From: Pseudomonadota bacterium
GTDB taxonomy: Bacteria; Pseudomonadota; Gammaproteobacteria; Pseudomonadales; Azotimanducaceae
DNA length: 59,653 nucleotides
Assembly: GCA_027624035.1 (NCBI GenBank)
Contig: JAQBUI010000018.1
Location: forward strand, 1 to 59,653
Direction of reading: 5' to 3'
Part shown: piece after piece, positions 28,348 through 38,109 of the stretch
How positions within the stretch are numbered: position 1 is the stretch's first letter
Layout: each line of letters opens with the position of its first letter
Position numbers and translations under genes: made by a program
Notes under the pieces: model-generated
Database searches by the model: none
Told to the model about the DNA's origin: nothing
The model's input: the letters and a program-made list of their open reading frames with translations, nothing else

Positions 28348-29394
28348 ATGGATTCGAGGCTGCACAACAGCGCGTTCATGAAAGCGGCTCGAGGAGAGCC
28401 CACCGACGTGACTCCCGTCTGGCTGTATCGTCAGGCAGGGCGTTACATGCCGGAATATCATGCCGTCAAGGGTAATACCCCGAGCCTCGACTTCTTCAAG
28501 AACCCGGAACTGGCCGCAGAGGTGACGTGCGATGCCCAGCGAATACTGGGTGTTGATGCGGCCATCCTGTTTACGGACCTGTTACCGATTCTTGAGACGA
28601 TGGGGCTGTCTCTTGATTATCTGCCAGGGATTGGCCCCCGGATTGATAATCCGGTTCGAACTGTTGCAGACATCGATGCCTTGACTGTGACCAGGGCGAG
28701 TGACGAGGTTGACTATGTACGTCAGACCATCGAGCGAGTGCGGGCGGAGTTGCCTTCTGACATTCCGCTGATCGGATTTGCGGGTGCGCCATTTACGCTC
28801 GCTTCCTACGCGATCGAGGGTCAGGGTTCGAAGAACTACATTCATGTCAAACAGCTGATGTACAGCGATGAGGGCGCGTGGAACGCACTTCTTGGCAAAG
28901 TCACGGATGTGGTGATTGATTTCCTCAACTTCCAGATTGCATCAGGCGTGCAGGCCGTACAGGTGTTCGACAGTTGGGTAGGTTGCCTGTCACCGGACGC
29001 GTACCGACGCTATGTCCTGCCCCATTCGACTCGTCTGATCGAGTCCCTCGACAAGTCGGCGCCAGTGATTCACTTCGGGACTGGAAACCCCGCCCTGCTA
29101 CCGGCCATGGATGAGGCAGGCGCTGGCGTGATGGGGATCGATTGGCGGGCCCCGCTGGTTGAGTCCTGGAACAAGCTGTCCAGGGCCCAAGCGGTTCAGG
29201 GCAATCTGGACCCGATGATCCTTTGTTCAAGCCGCGATGCCGTGGTGCGGGAAACAAGACGCATTCTGGACGAAGTGGATGGCCGACCTGGCCATATCTT
29301 CAACCTCGGTCACGGCATTGATCAGCACACACCCGTTGAGAATGTTCTGGCACTGGTAGATGCCGTGCATGGGCATCGAAGGCCGGGGGGTTAG
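28348..29394 (+). CDS. hemE: Uroporphyrinogen decarboxylase
   Basis: The protein contains PVWLYRQAGRYMPEYHAVKG (the UROD N-terminal signature), DAAILFTDLLPILETMGL, GFAGAPFTLASYAIEG and FNLGHGIDQHTPVENV. It decarboxylates uroporphyrinogen III to coproporphyrinogen III in heme synthesis. The ATG at 28348 is preferred, with AGGTGA about 8 bases upstream; a GTG at 28336 would add four residues. Its TAG stop is shared with the edge of a repeat element (T-TAG-CCTGAGCG). Confidence 0.95.
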   Translation: MDSRLHNSAFMKAARGEPTDVTPVWLYRQAGRYMPEYHAVKGNTPSLDFFKNPELAAEVTCDAQRILGVDAAILFTDLLPILETMGLSLDYLPGIGPRIDNPVRTVADIDALTVTRASDEVDYVRQTIERVRAELPSDIPLIGFAGAPFTLASYAIEGQGSKNYIHVKQLMYSDEGAWNALLGKVTDVVIDFLNFQIASGVQAVQVFDSWVGCLSPDAYRRYVLPHSTRLIESLDKSAPVIHFGTGNPALLPAMDEAGAGVMGIDWRAPLVESWNKLSRAQAVQGNLDPMILCSSRDAVVRETRRILDEVDGRPGHIFNLGHGIDQHTPVENVLALVDAVHGHRRPGG

Positions 29395-29575
29395 CCTGAG
29401 CGTCCATACCCGTGCTTTGATGTAACTGTGCCCTGGCATGCAGCCCGAGCACGATTACGGCGTGCCGAATCCGGGCACGCTCAGGGCTGTCATGTAGGTA
29501 CTGTTCTATGGTGTGCGGCCCGGTAGACTTGCCTGCACGATTACGGCGTGCCGAATCCGGGCACGCTCAAGGCTG
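29391..29575 (-). repeat. Two tandem units of the dispersed repeat (minus) plus an inverted half-unit
   Basis: On the minus strand units begin at 29573 and 29487, an 86-bp period, each with a perfect stem GCGTGCC / GGCACGC around a 7-nt loop CGGATTC. The first carries the tail CATAGAACAGTACCTACATGA seen at 2847, limited here by a few changes. The second decays and ends in an oppositely oriented AGCCTGAGCG fragment at 29393. The array fills the whole hemE/argA convergent gap: it begins two bases after the argA TAA and reaches the hemE TAG. Confidence 0.9.
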
Positions 29576-30865
29576 TTAATCGAGTGCTTTTTGCAGGTAT
29601 CTGGAGTTGCGTTGCAGGTTGTACAGGCGCTTGCGCTCAGTGGGCAGCACATCAATCGGCGCTTCTGAAAACCCATGGTCCAGAAACCAGTGCACCGCGC
29701 GGGTCGTCAGGACAAACAGCACGGTCATTTGCTGGCTTCTGGCGCTTGACTCGATCGTCTGGAGCAACAGTTCTCCCCGGTGATCGTTTCGATAGTCCGG
29801 GTGGGTCGCCAGGCACGCAAGTTCACCCTTGTCCCCGAACGGATACAGGGCGGCACAGGCGACGATCATGCCATCCCGTTCGATGATCCGAAAATGCTCA
29901 ACCTCTGACTCGATCAGTTCACGGGACCGGCGAACCAGTGCGCCTTCATCCTCGAGTGGCTTGATCAACTCAATGATGCCTGCCACGTCCTCGGCGGTTG
30001 CGACCCGAAGCTGCTCGTAACTGCGCCGAATAATCTGTGTGCCCGCACCATTGATCGTGAACAGTTCCTCGAGCAGGGCGCCATCATCCTGGTAGCCGAT
30101 CACATGACAGCGTTTGACCCCCGCCTGGCTGGCGGAGGTGCAGAGCCGGACCAGTGGCATCTGCGCCTGGTCTACCTCAAAATCGAACGGTGGCTGTCCC
30201 TGGATCTCGTTGATGACGGTACCATGGTTGTCCAGAATGCCGGATTTCTCATTGAGGTAGATGAGCTTGTCAGCGAATACCGCTGTTGCCACCTCTCTTG
30301 CCAATGCTTCGCTGTCCAGCAGAAAGGTTTCGCCCGACGGCGAGTACCCAAGCGGCGAAATCAGAACGATGGCATTGGCCCGCAGTTGATCGTTGATCGC
30401 CTCGGCGTTGATCCGTCTGGTCAGGCCGGTGTTCTGATAGTCCACGCCATCGATGATACCGAGGGGTTTCGCCTTGACGACGTTGCCTGATGCCACACGG
30501 ATGTCCAGACCCTGCAGTGGTGAATGACCCATAGACAGGCTGGCTTCGATCTCGAGACGGGTGCGGCCGATGGGGCCCAGTATTTCAGCCAGTACGGCGG
30601 GTGGCGTCACCCGGGTACCGGCCCGCTCTGGCCAATCAACCGCCTGCCTGGACAGATGTGCGTGAATCTGTGGCGCGGCACCATGGACCACGATGAGCCT
30701 GACCCCCAGACTGTAAAGCAGCGCGAGATCATTGATGAGGTTCGTATAATTGGCATCATCCAACGCTTCCCCCGGCAGGTAGATGACAAAGGTCCGCCCC
30801 CGGTGCGCCTTGATATAGGGCGACGATGCTCGAAACCACTTGATGTGATCGTTATCACTGTTCAT
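29576..30865 (-). CDS. argA: N-acetylglutamate synthase
   Basis: The 429-residue protein has an N-terminal amino-acid-kinase-like domain (FVIYLPGEALDD, VRLIVVHGAAPQI, VLISPLGYSPSGE) and a C-terminal GNAT acetyltransferase domain (LACLATHPDYRNDHRGELLLQTIE, VLTTRAVHWFLDHGF). This is the classical ArgA architecture. It acetylates glutamate as the first step of arginine synthesis and is normally inhibited by arginine. It follows argE by 13 bp on the same strand. Confidence 0.95.
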   Translation of the reverse strand: MNSDNDHIKWFRASSPYIKAHRGRTFVIYLPGEALDDANYTNLINDLALLYSLGVRLIVVHGAAPQIHAHLSRQAVDWPERAGTRVTPPAVLAEILGPIGRTRLEIEASLSMGHSPLQGLDIRVASGNVVKAKPLGIIDGVDYQNTGLTRRINAEAINDQLRANAIVLISPLGYSPSGETFLLDSEALAREVATAVFADKLIYLNEKSGILDNHGTVINEIQGQPPFDFEVDQAQMPLVRLCTSASQAGVKRCHVIGYQDDGALLEELFTINGAGTQIIRRSYEQLRVATAEDVAGIIELIKPLEDEGALVRRSRELIESEVEHFRIIERDGMIVACAALYPFGDKGELACLATHPDYRNDHRGELLLQTIESSARSQQMTVLFVLTTRAVHWFLDHGFSEAPIDVLPTERKRLYNLQRNSRYLQKALD

Positions 30866-30878
30866 TGGTGGCCTGCCG

Positions 30879-32021
30879 CTACAGGCAATATTGACTGACG
30901 AGATCGCGAATTATACCAACAGTTGGTTTCAGTTGGCTGAGTTCAATGTATTCGTTGGGCTGGTGTGCCTGGTCGATAGAGCCTGGGCCGATGACCACGG
31001 TCTCGATATCCAGTGCGTTGAGGAACGGTGCTTCCGTTCCAAACGCGACCGCTTGCGGGGCACTGCCGGTCGCCGCAGTCAGGGTTCGTGTCAGCTGTTG
31101 TCCTTCATTGGCAAAAGGCGACACTGGTTCGTGGAGAAGCTGCAGTTCGTGGACGAGTCCCGGCTGGCGGAGTGATTCGAGTCGGGTCTTTAACTGCCGG
31201 AAGACTGTTTCGTTGTCCATCCCGGGCAATACCCGAACATCCAGCGAGATCTCCACTTCATCGCAGATTCGATTGGGGTTCTTCCCACCGTGAATGCAGC
31301 CAAGATTAAGGGTTGGGTACGAGACCGCGAATCGCATGTCCGAGTGCGATGCGCGCAGTTCACCTTTGAAGCGGATCAGCTCATTGATGACCAGTGCGCA
31401 ACCGTCCAGTGCACTGGCAAAGCGCTCTGGATCAGATGAATGACCCGAGTGGCCCGTGATGCTGGCCTTGAGCAGCATGATCCCCTTGTGGTGTGTGATC
31501 GGAACCAGGGACGTGGGCTCACCGATCACCGCGTAGGCTGCATGTGCGATATCCTCTCGCTGCAGCTGCCTGATGCCGCTCATGGAGGATTCTTCATCAG
31601 CCGTCGCGAGGACGATGAGAGGATGCTTCATGGGGCGGTCCGCGAGCGGCGCGACTGCCTCGATCACCAGTGCGAAAAAGCTCTTCATATCGCTGGTACC
31701 CAGGCCATACCAGCGACCGTCCTGCTCCTTGAGGGTGAATGGATCACTGTCCCAGCGATGCTCGTCGTGGGGTACGGTATCGGTATGGCCGGAAAGGATG
31801 AGACCGCGGTCGCCACTGTCCAGGATGGCGATCAGATTGACCTTGCCCGGCGCGCTGGGTATGGGCGACACGCGAATACGAAAGCCCAGTGCCTCCAGCC
31901 ATTCGGCCAGCAAGTTGACCACATCACGATTGGACAGGTCATACTGGGGCAGAGTACTGCTGACCGACGGCGTGGCGATCAGGTTGCGGACCATTTCAGG
32001 TATCGTTGGAATCACTGGCAT
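30879..32021 (-). CDS. argE: Acetylornithine deacetylase
   Basis: The 380-residue M20-family metallohydrolase has LILSGHTDTVPHDE, YGLGTSDMKSFFAL, TADEESSMSGI, VIGEPTSLVPITHHKGIM and FGTEAPFLNAL, covering the metal ligands and catalytic Glu of ArgE. It releases acetate from N-acetylornithine. Grouping with argA gives an arginine-synthesis operon. Its start lies 16 bp from a repeat array in the divergent gap toward the GspE-like gene. Confidence 0.93.
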   Translation of the reverse strand: MPVIPTIPEMVRNLIATPSVSSTLPQYDLSNRDVVNLLAEWLEALGFRIRVSPIPSAPGKVNLIAILDSGDRGLILSGHTDTVPHDEHRWDSDPFTLKEQDGRWYGLGTSDMKSFFALVIEAVAPLADRPMKHPLIVLATADEESSMSGIRQLQREDIAHAAYAVIGEPTSLVPITHHKGIMLLKASITGHSGHSSDPERFASALDGCALVINELIRFKGELRASHSDMRFAVSYPTLNLGCIHGGKNPNRICDEVEISLDVRVLPGMDNETVFRQLKTRLESLRQPGLVHELQLLHEPVSPFANEGQQLTRTLTAATGSAPQAVAFGTEAPFLNALDIETVVIGPGSIDQAHQPNEYIELSQLKPTVGIIRDLVSQYCL

Positions 32022-32432
32022 TGGACCAGTTTAGCAGCCTTGAGCGTACCGGTATCAAGGTGCGTATAGTGGTGCAGGAAAGTATTGGCGCTGGCACCTC
32101 ATATCATTGAACTTCCAGGAAAGCCTTGAGCGTACCGGGATCAGGTACGCGTAGTCGTGCCGGGAGGTTTTTCGGACGGCACAGCGAGCGGACGGAACTT
32201 CTATGAAAGCCCTGAGCGTACCCGTATCTGAAGGCCCTGAGAGTGACCGAGACAGGCCGCCGCGGCCGTCGAGGGCGGACCAAAAAGTGTGGGCCTGAAC
32301 TTCCATGGAGGTCCCTGTGGTCAGCTCTGCCCAAAGAAATACAGGCTAAAAACGTGTAAGCTCCGACACTGGAGCCACCCTGGTTCGACCGACGATTCCG
32401 TCGGTTTGGCTCTGCAGGAGTCGTGGACCTTC
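32022..32432. other. Divergent argE/GspE-like intergenic region
   Basis: This 411-bp gap is mostly the repeat array at 32037-32308. The remaining 124 bp before the ATPase start show no recognisable gene. An in-frame extension of the ATPase frame upstream to 32289 runs back into the repeat and lacks family-like sequence, so it is not taken as coding. I could not identify convincing promoters for either gene. Confidence 0.65.
32037..32308 (+). repeat. Tandem array of diverged dispersed-repeat units (type II)
   Basis: Units start at 32037, 32123 and 32209 (86-bp period), with a fourth, truncated start at 32234. The 5' module GCCTTGAGCGTACC is conserved, but the 3' part differs from type I and ends GAACTTCYANGRAA. 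In the second unit the stem is GCGTACC / GGTACGC (32130-32136 and 32144-32150), a compensatory G-C to A-T change compared with GCGTGCC / GGCACGC elsewhere. Confidence 0.85.
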
Positions 32433-34214
32433 ATGATGCAAACGAAACAGCCGGACATTGCCCTCAACTTCAGAACGCTTATCAACGATCTGGTGGCTGA
32501 TGGTCGCCTGTCCATGGATGATGCTGATGGGCTCAGCCTCAAGACGAGAAACAAGGATCAGCTGAACTGGCATCCGCTGGAATTGATTGCCGAAGAACTC
32601 GCACCCGATCAGAAAAACCCGGGTAAAGTGCTGGATCTGGAGACACTCACCCACTGGCTCTGCGAGAAGTCCGGGCAGACCTACATGCGCATCGACCCGC
32701 TCAAGATCGACACCTCGGCGGTCACGAAGGTCCTGTCGTACGAGTTTGCCAAACGGCATGAGATCCTGTGTGTGGGCATCCGGGACGATGAGGTCATCGT
32801 GGTCTGTGCCCAGCCCTATATGTCCTCCTGGGAGGCGACCATCTCCCAGAGCCAGCCTGGCAAGGTTCTGACTCGCAGGCTCGCCAATCCGGCTGATATC
32901 CGGCGCTATACCAGGCAGTTCTATACCGTGGCAAGGGCAGTCAACCGGGCCAGTTCCATGGGTCTGCATACCAGTTCGCTCACCAATCTGGAGCAGATGC
33001 TTGAACTGGGCCAGATCGATGCGATGGAGGCGAACGACGAGCACGTCGTCAATATCGTTAACTTCCTTCTGGGTTACGCGTTCAGTCAGCGGGCGTCGGA
33101 CATCCACCTTGAGCAACGTCGGGAAAAGGGTGCGGTCCGGTTCCGGATTGATGGCGTGTTACACACGGTCAATGAACTGCCGCCGTCAGTGATGACCGCA
33201 GTGATCAGTCGGATCAAGACCCTGGGCAGGATGGATGTCGCGGAGAAGCGGCGCCCTCAGGATGGACGCATGAAGACCCGAACCCAGGATGACCATGAAG
33301 TCGAATTGCGTCTGTCCACGTTGCCAACGGCTCACGGTGAAAAGATGGTCATGCGGGTATTTGACCCGGACATCCTGCTCAAGACGTTCGCGCAGCTGGG
33401 CCTTGCCAATGAAGACTACACCCGCTGGGAACACATGGTGGCCAATCCCAACGGCATTGCGCTGGTGTCCGGGCCAACCGGTTCAGGCAAGACCACCACG
33501 CTCTACACGAGCCTCAAACACCTGGCGACCTCGGAAGTTAACGTTTGTACCATTGAGGACCCCATAGAGATGGTGGAACCCAGCTTCAATCAGATGCAGG
33601 TTCAGTCCAACATTGGGCTCAATTTTGCTGATGGCGTTCGCGCGCTTCTGCGTCAGGACCCGGACATCATCATGGTGGGTGAGATTCGTGACCTTGAGAC
33701 GGCAGAGATGGCAATTCAGGCTGCCCTCACAGGGCACCTGGTCCTGTCTACAATCCACACCAATGATGCACCTTCAGCGGTCACGCGTTTGCTTGAGCTG
33801 GGCGTCGCGCCTTATCTGATCAAGGCCACTGTGCTGGGCATCATGGCCCAGCGACTGGTTCGCACCCTGTGTGACAATTGCAAGGCTGCGATTGAGACAG
33901 ACCTTGAGGGCTGGAAGGTACTCACCACGCCCTGGAAAGGCGTGAAGATGCCTCCAAGGATGTACCATCCTATCGGCTGTCTGGACTGTCGGGACACGGG
34001 CTATCTTGGACGCGAGGGCATCTACGAGTTGTTGCTCATGACCGATCCGGTGAAGGCCCTTGTCAATGAGAACGTTGAAATCGGCAAGCTGCGCATGAGT
34101 GCCATGAGTGAAGGTATGCGAACCCTGCGATTGTCCGGGGCGAGGAAAGTGGCGGCAGGCAGTACAACGATCGCTGAGGTCCTTCGGGTCGCGCCGTTCT
34201 CGGGAACGGAGTAG
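32433..34214 (+). CDS. GspE/PilB-family secretion or pilus assembly ATPase
   Basis: From the ATG at 32433 the 593-residue protein has an N-terminal domain, then Walker A GPTGSGKTTT (Lys at about 353), the Asp box DPIEMVEPSFNQMQV, Walker B DPDIIMVGEIRD, the His box TGHLVLSTIHTNDAPSAVTRL and two zinc-type CxxC pairs (CDNC, CLDC). No pilus or type II secretion genes are nearby. A stand-alone homologue is found near argA/argE in Pseudomonas, which matches this position. Its partners cannot be told from the window. Confidence 0.9.
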   Translation: MMQTKQPDIALNFRTLINDLVADGRLSMDDADGLSLKTRNKDQLNWHPLELIAEELAPDQKNPGKVLDLETLTHWLCEKSGQTYMRIDPLKIDTSAVTKVLSYEFAKRHEILCVGIRDDEVIVVCAQPYMSSWEATISQSQPGKVLTRRLANPADIRRYTRQFYTVARAVNRASSMGLHTSSLTNLEQMLELGQIDAMEANDEHVVNIVNFLLGYAFSQRASDIHLEQRREKGAVRFRIDGVLHTVNELPPSVMTAVISRIKTLGRMDVAEKRRPQDGRMKTRTQDDHEVELRLSTLPTAHGEKMVMRVFDPDILLKTFAQLGLANEDYTRWEHMVANPNGIALVSGPTGSGKTTTLYTSLKHLATSEVNVCTIEDPIEMVEPSFNQMQVQSNIGLNFADGVRALLRQDPDIIMVGEIRDLETAEMAIQAALTGHLVLSTIHTNDAPSAVTRLLELGVAPYLIKATVLGIMAQRLVRTLCDNCKAAIETDLEGWKVLTTPWKGVKMPPRMYHPIGCLDCRDTGYLGREGIYELLLMTDPVKALVNENVEIGKLRMSAMSEGMRTLRLSGARKVAAGSTTIAEVLRVAPFSGTE

Positions 34215-34219
34215 GGCGG

Positions 34220-37042
34220 GTGTCGACCGATGACATCGGTGCCGCGCTGGCGGAGGCGCTTGGGGATGATCTGGTGTCGCCGGAGTTGCACAAGGTCTGT
34301 GGACTGAGCGATTACGTTCGGGACAGCATCGGTCGGAAGGGCGATCAGTTTCGTAAGTGGATTTTGGCCGGGCATCTTGATGCGCCGCGCAGCGGATCAG
34401 ACTATCGAGATGCGGTGAACGAGTTGCTGGCGGGTGATCCGACGGTTGCAGACCTGGGGCGGGCGCTTCGGGAATTCAGGCGGCGCGAGATGGTGCGTAT
34501 CATCTATCGGGACTTTCTGGGCGTCAGTCGACTGGAGGAGACAACCGCGGACCTCTCCCATCTAGCGGACGCATGCATCGATGGGGCTCTCGGGTTTCAC
34601 TACCGCCGCAATCTTGAACGCTATGGTGAGCCCAGGTCCCGGGCTGGCCAGCCCCAGCAGATGTGTGTGCTTGCACTGGGCAAGCTCGGTGCGGGCGAGC
34701 TCAATCTCTCATCAGACGTGGATCTTGTCTTTCTCTATGACGAACAGGGCATGACCACCGGGCCGAGGGAACTGTCATGCCAGGAATTCTTCATCCGAAC
34801 TGCCAGGGGGCTCATTGCCAGTCTGGATGAGACCACTGCCGATGGCTTCGTCTTCCGAGTGGACATGCGGCTGCGGCCCTTCGGTGAATCGAGCCCGCTG
34901 ATTCATCACTGGGCGGCGATGGAGACCTATTTTCTTGAGCAGGGAAGGGACTGGGAGCGGTACGCCTATATCAAGGCGAGGCCTGTCGCGGGCGACCTGG
35001 ACCTGGGGAAACGGTTTCTGGATTTTCTGCGGCCGTTTGTCTATCGACGGCATCTCGATTTTGGTGCAGTTGAGTCATTGCGTGAGATGAAGCGCCTGAT
35101 CAACCGGCAGGTGGAACTCAATGATCTCCATCACGACCTCAAGCTCGGGCCAGGTGGTATCCGTGAAATCGAGTTCATCGTTCAGGCGCATCAACTGATC
35201 TATGGCGGGAATCATCGAAATCTTCAGGTGAGGCCTCTCGTGACCGCGCTTGAACTGCTAGGTGAGGAGTCGTTCCTGCCACCGGGGGATGTTCAGGTTC
35301 TGCACGATGCCTATCGCTTCCTTCGCGACAGTGAGCACGCCATCCAGGGCCAGAAGGACCGCCAGACCCAGCTACTGCCCGCTGATGAGGTCGGCCGGGC
35401 GCGTCTGGCCAGCGTGATGGGCTATGGTGACCACGAACAATATCTCGCCGGGCTCGAACGACACAGAGGGGCTGTTCGGGAATGTTTCGCCCGCCTGATG
35501 GAGTCCAGCGCGAGGGAACAGGAGATGCTGCTGGAGGGGGATCTGTTCTGGCCACGCGTGTGGCGCGATCCTGACTCCGAGGAGTCGGTCGCCATGCTGG
35601 AGAGGTCCGGCTTTGCCGATATCCGGACCGTGTCTGAGTGCCTCAACCGATTGGCAGCATCGATCGATCAGCATGACCTGCAGGAAGTGGCCCAGGATCG
35701 GCTGCACAGAGTGATGCCCGTATTGCTGAGCGTGATCTCACGCCAGGCCGACCCGGATGGGACTCTGGCCCGTGTGTTGCCGATCGTGGGTGCGATTGAG
35801 CGACGCTCCACATACGTTGCCTATCTGCTGGAAAACCCTGACGCCCTCAAACGCACCGTGGAACTCTGCGCCATGAGCCCCTGGGTGGCAGAGCAGCTGA
35901 ATGAACATCCGATTTTGCTGTACGAACTGACCGATGCCAAAACCGGCGAGTTTTCCTTCACCGACGCGGACCTCACTGCCCAACTCGATGATCTGTTGAT
36001 GGCGCTCGACCCGACCGATGATGAAGTCCAGATGGACACGCTGAGGGTCTTCAAGAGCGGGGCGATACTGCGTGTTGCGGTCTGTGAACTACTCGGTCTG
36101 CTGCCGATCATGAAGGCGTCTGATGCACTTACGGTGATTGCAGAGATCGTCCTGCAAAGATCAATCGACCTTGCGTGGCGATACCTGGAGCAGAAACACG
36201 GCTCACCCTCGAAGGACGCCGAGCGCAAATTCGTCACCATTGCCTACGGCAAACTGGGGGGCATTGAGCTTGCGTACGGGTCCGATCTGGACCTGGTGTT
36301 TCTCTATGAAGGCGACAGTCAGGCTGAGACCAGCGGGCCACGGCCCATATCGAACAGTGTGTTCTTTTCTCGCCTGGCCCAGCGGATCATTCACATTCTC
36401 AGCAGTTTCACCCGGTTCGGTAAGCTGTACGAGGCGGACATGCGGCTTCGTCCGTCCGGCAATCAGGGGCCGATCGTGACCACAATGACCGCTTTCGAAC
36501 GCTATCAACGCGAACAGGCGTGGACCTGGGAGCATCAGGCACTGATCCGGGCCCGGTTTGTCGCCGGAGACCCCGGCCTCGGGGCACGGTTCGAGGACAT
36601 CAGACGGTCAATCCTTCGTCAGCCGCGGACCAGAGAGGACGTCCTGCATGACGTGGTGACCATGCGAGAGAAGATGCGAGAGAACACGACCGATGGTATG
36701 CGAGAGCAGGCGGTGTTGCTGTCGGGCTTTGATCTGAAGCACGAAATCGGGGCTATTGTTGATATTGAATTTATGGTCCAATACGCGGTTCTTGCGTGGG
36801 CGGAGCAACACAGCGATCTGACCCGCTGGACAGACAATATGCGCCTGCTGGAGGAGATTTGCGCGCTTGAACTGCTGGATACCGAAGCAGTTGAGTTGCT
36901 GCAGAAGGCGTACCTTGCCTACCGTTCGGCCATACACTACCAGTGGCTCGGCGGCGAAATGGCCTCATTTGATGTTCTGAATCAGTATCGCCAGGCGGTT
37001 CATTCGCTCTGGCAGCGGCAGATGCTGGATAAGGCGACTTGA
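34220..37042 (+). CDS. glnE: Glutamine synthetase adenylyltransferase / deadenylase
   Basis: The 940-residue protein has two nucleotidyltransferase halves. The N-terminal adenylyl-removing half contains GAGELNLSSDVDLVFLYDE; the C-terminal adenylylating half contains GGIELAYGSDLDLVFLYEGD, with FTRFGKLYEADMRLRPSGNQG after it. Both GS-DxD metal motifs are present, so both activities should be intact. It regulates glutamine synthetase under PII control. The start is GTG, 5 bp after the ATPase stop. The order glnE-ilvE-waaF is conserved in Pseudomonas. Confidence 0.96.
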   Translation: MSTDDIGAALAEALGDDLVSPELHKVCGLSDYVRDSIGRKGDQFRKWILAGHLDAPRSGSDYRDAVNELLAGDPTVADLGRALREFRRREMVRIIYRDFLGVSRLEETTADLSHLADACIDGALGFHYRRNLERYGEPRSRAGQPQQMCVLALGKLGAGELNLSSDVDLVFLYDEQGMTTGPRELSCQEFFIRTARGLIASLDETTADGFVFRVDMRLRPFGESSPLIHHWAAMETYFLEQGRDWERYAYIKARPVAGDLDLGKRFLDFLRPFVYRRHLDFGAVESLREMKRLINRQVELNDLHHDLKLGPGGIREIEFIVQAHQLIYGGNHRNLQVRPLVTALELLGEESFLPPGDVQVLHDAYRFLRDSEHAIQGQKDRQTQLLPADEVGRARLASVMGYGDHEQYLAGLERHRGAVRECFARLMESSAREQEMLLEGDLFWPRVWRDPDSEESVAMLERSGFADIRTVSECLNRLAASIDQHDLQEVAQDRLHRVMPVLLSVISRQADPDGTLARVLPIVGAIERRSTYVAYLLENPDALKRTVELCAMSPWVAEQLNEHPILLYELTDAKTGEFSFTDADLTAQLDDLLMALDPTDDEVQMDTLRVFKSGAILRVAVCELLGLLPIMKASDALTVIAEIVLQRSIDLAWRYLEQKHGSPSKDAERKFVTIAYGKLGGIELAYGSDLDLVFLYEGDSQAETSGPRPISNSVFFSRLAQRIIHILSSFTRFGKLYEADMRLRPSGNQGPIVTTMTAFERYQREQAWTWEHQALIRARFVAGDPGLGARFEDIRRSILRQPRTREDVLHDVVTMREKMRENTTDGMREQAVLLSGFDLKHEIGAIVDIEFMVQYAVLAWAEQHSDLTRWTDNMRLLEEICALELLDTEAVELLQKAYLAYRSAIHYQWLGGEMASFDVLNQYRQAVHSLWQRQMLDKAT

Positions 37043-37173
37043 CGAATGCGACGGCATTGGACACGAGGCATGTTTGCCGGCACAGACAGGCGAGCAGGGA
37101 GGCAATGGAAAGGCCAGGAACCTCCGAAAGAATCGGGCGAACAATAGACTGAACAAGACGGGACAACATAGCA

Positions 37174-38103
37174 GTGGCAGAATCGTTAGCAGATAGAGAT
37201 GGCGTGATCTGGTTTGATGGGAAACTGGTTCCCTGGCGTGACGCAAAGGTGCATGTGCTCACCCATACGCTTCACTATGGTTATGGCGTGTTTGAAGGTG
37301 TGCGTGCCTATGCGACGGAGCGCGGGCCAGTGATTTTCCGGCTCCATGACCACACCAACCGGTTGTTTCGTTCGGCACATATCCTGAACTTTCCCATGCC
37401 ATGGACCAAAGATGAGATCAATGAGGCGCAGGTCACGGTGGTTCGCGAGAATGGCCTCAAGGAGGCCTATCTGCGGCCCATGTGTTTCTTTGGTTCTGAG
37501 GGCATGGGTTTGCGGGCGGAAGGGCTGAAACCCCACTGCATCATTGCCGCCTGGGAATGGCCCAACTATCTGACCCCGGAAGCGCGGGTCGATGGCATCA
37601 AGGTACGAACCTCGTCCTACACCCGCCATCATGTGAATATCACCATGTGTAAGGCCAAAGCGAACGGTAACTACATCAATTCCATGATGGCGCTGACAGA
37701 GGCCCTGGACAGCGGTTGTGATGAAGCGCTGCTGCTGGACAATGAGGGCTACGTTGCCGAGGGCTCTGGTGAAAACATCTTCCTGGTCCAGAAAGGCAAT
37801 CTTGTGACCCCGGAACTGACGTCCTGTCTTGAGGGCATCACCCGCGCGACGGTGATCGACCTTGCTGCCGAACTGGGCATGACGGTCGCCGAGCGCCGCA
37901 TCACACGTGATGAGGTCTACATTGCTGATGAGGCTTTCTTTACCGGCACAGCAGCAGAAGTCCTGCCGATCCGCTCCCTGGATGGACGCAAGATCGGGTG
38001 TGGCGCCAGAGGCCCGGTCACCGAGAAACTGCAAACGCTCTACTTCGATCAGGTGATGGGGCGCCGCGAGCAACACCCGCAATGGTCGACTACCGTGAGC
38101 TAG
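37174..38103 (+). CDS. ilvE: Branched-chain amino acid aminotransferase
   Basis: The 309-residue fold-type IV aminotransferase has GVIWFDGKLVPWRDAKVHVLTHTLHYGYGVFEGVRAY, the PLP-Lys segment CKAKANGNYINSMMA, EALLLDNEGYVAEGSGENIF and FFTGTAAEVLPIRSLDG. It transaminates the keto acids of Val, Leu and Ile. The GTG at 37174 is the only reasonable start. A 131-bp gap after glnE shows no repeat or terminator. waaF follows after 6 bp. Confidence 0.95.
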   Translation: MAESLADRDGVIWFDGKLVPWRDAKVHVLTHTLHYGYGVFEGVRAYATERGPVIFRLHDHTNRLFRSAHILNFPMPWTKDEINEAQVTVVRENGLKEAYLRPMCFFGSEGMGLRAEGLKPHCIIAAWEWPNYLTPEARVDGIKVRTSSYTRHHVNITMCKAKANGNYINSMMALTEALDSGCDEALLLDNEGYVAEGSGENIFLVQKGNLVTPELTSCLEGITRATVIDLAAELGMTVAERRITRDEVYIADEAFFTGTAAEVLPIRSLDGRKIGCGARGPVTEKLQTLYFDQVMGRREQHPQWSTTVS

Positions 38104-38109
38104 ACGCGG

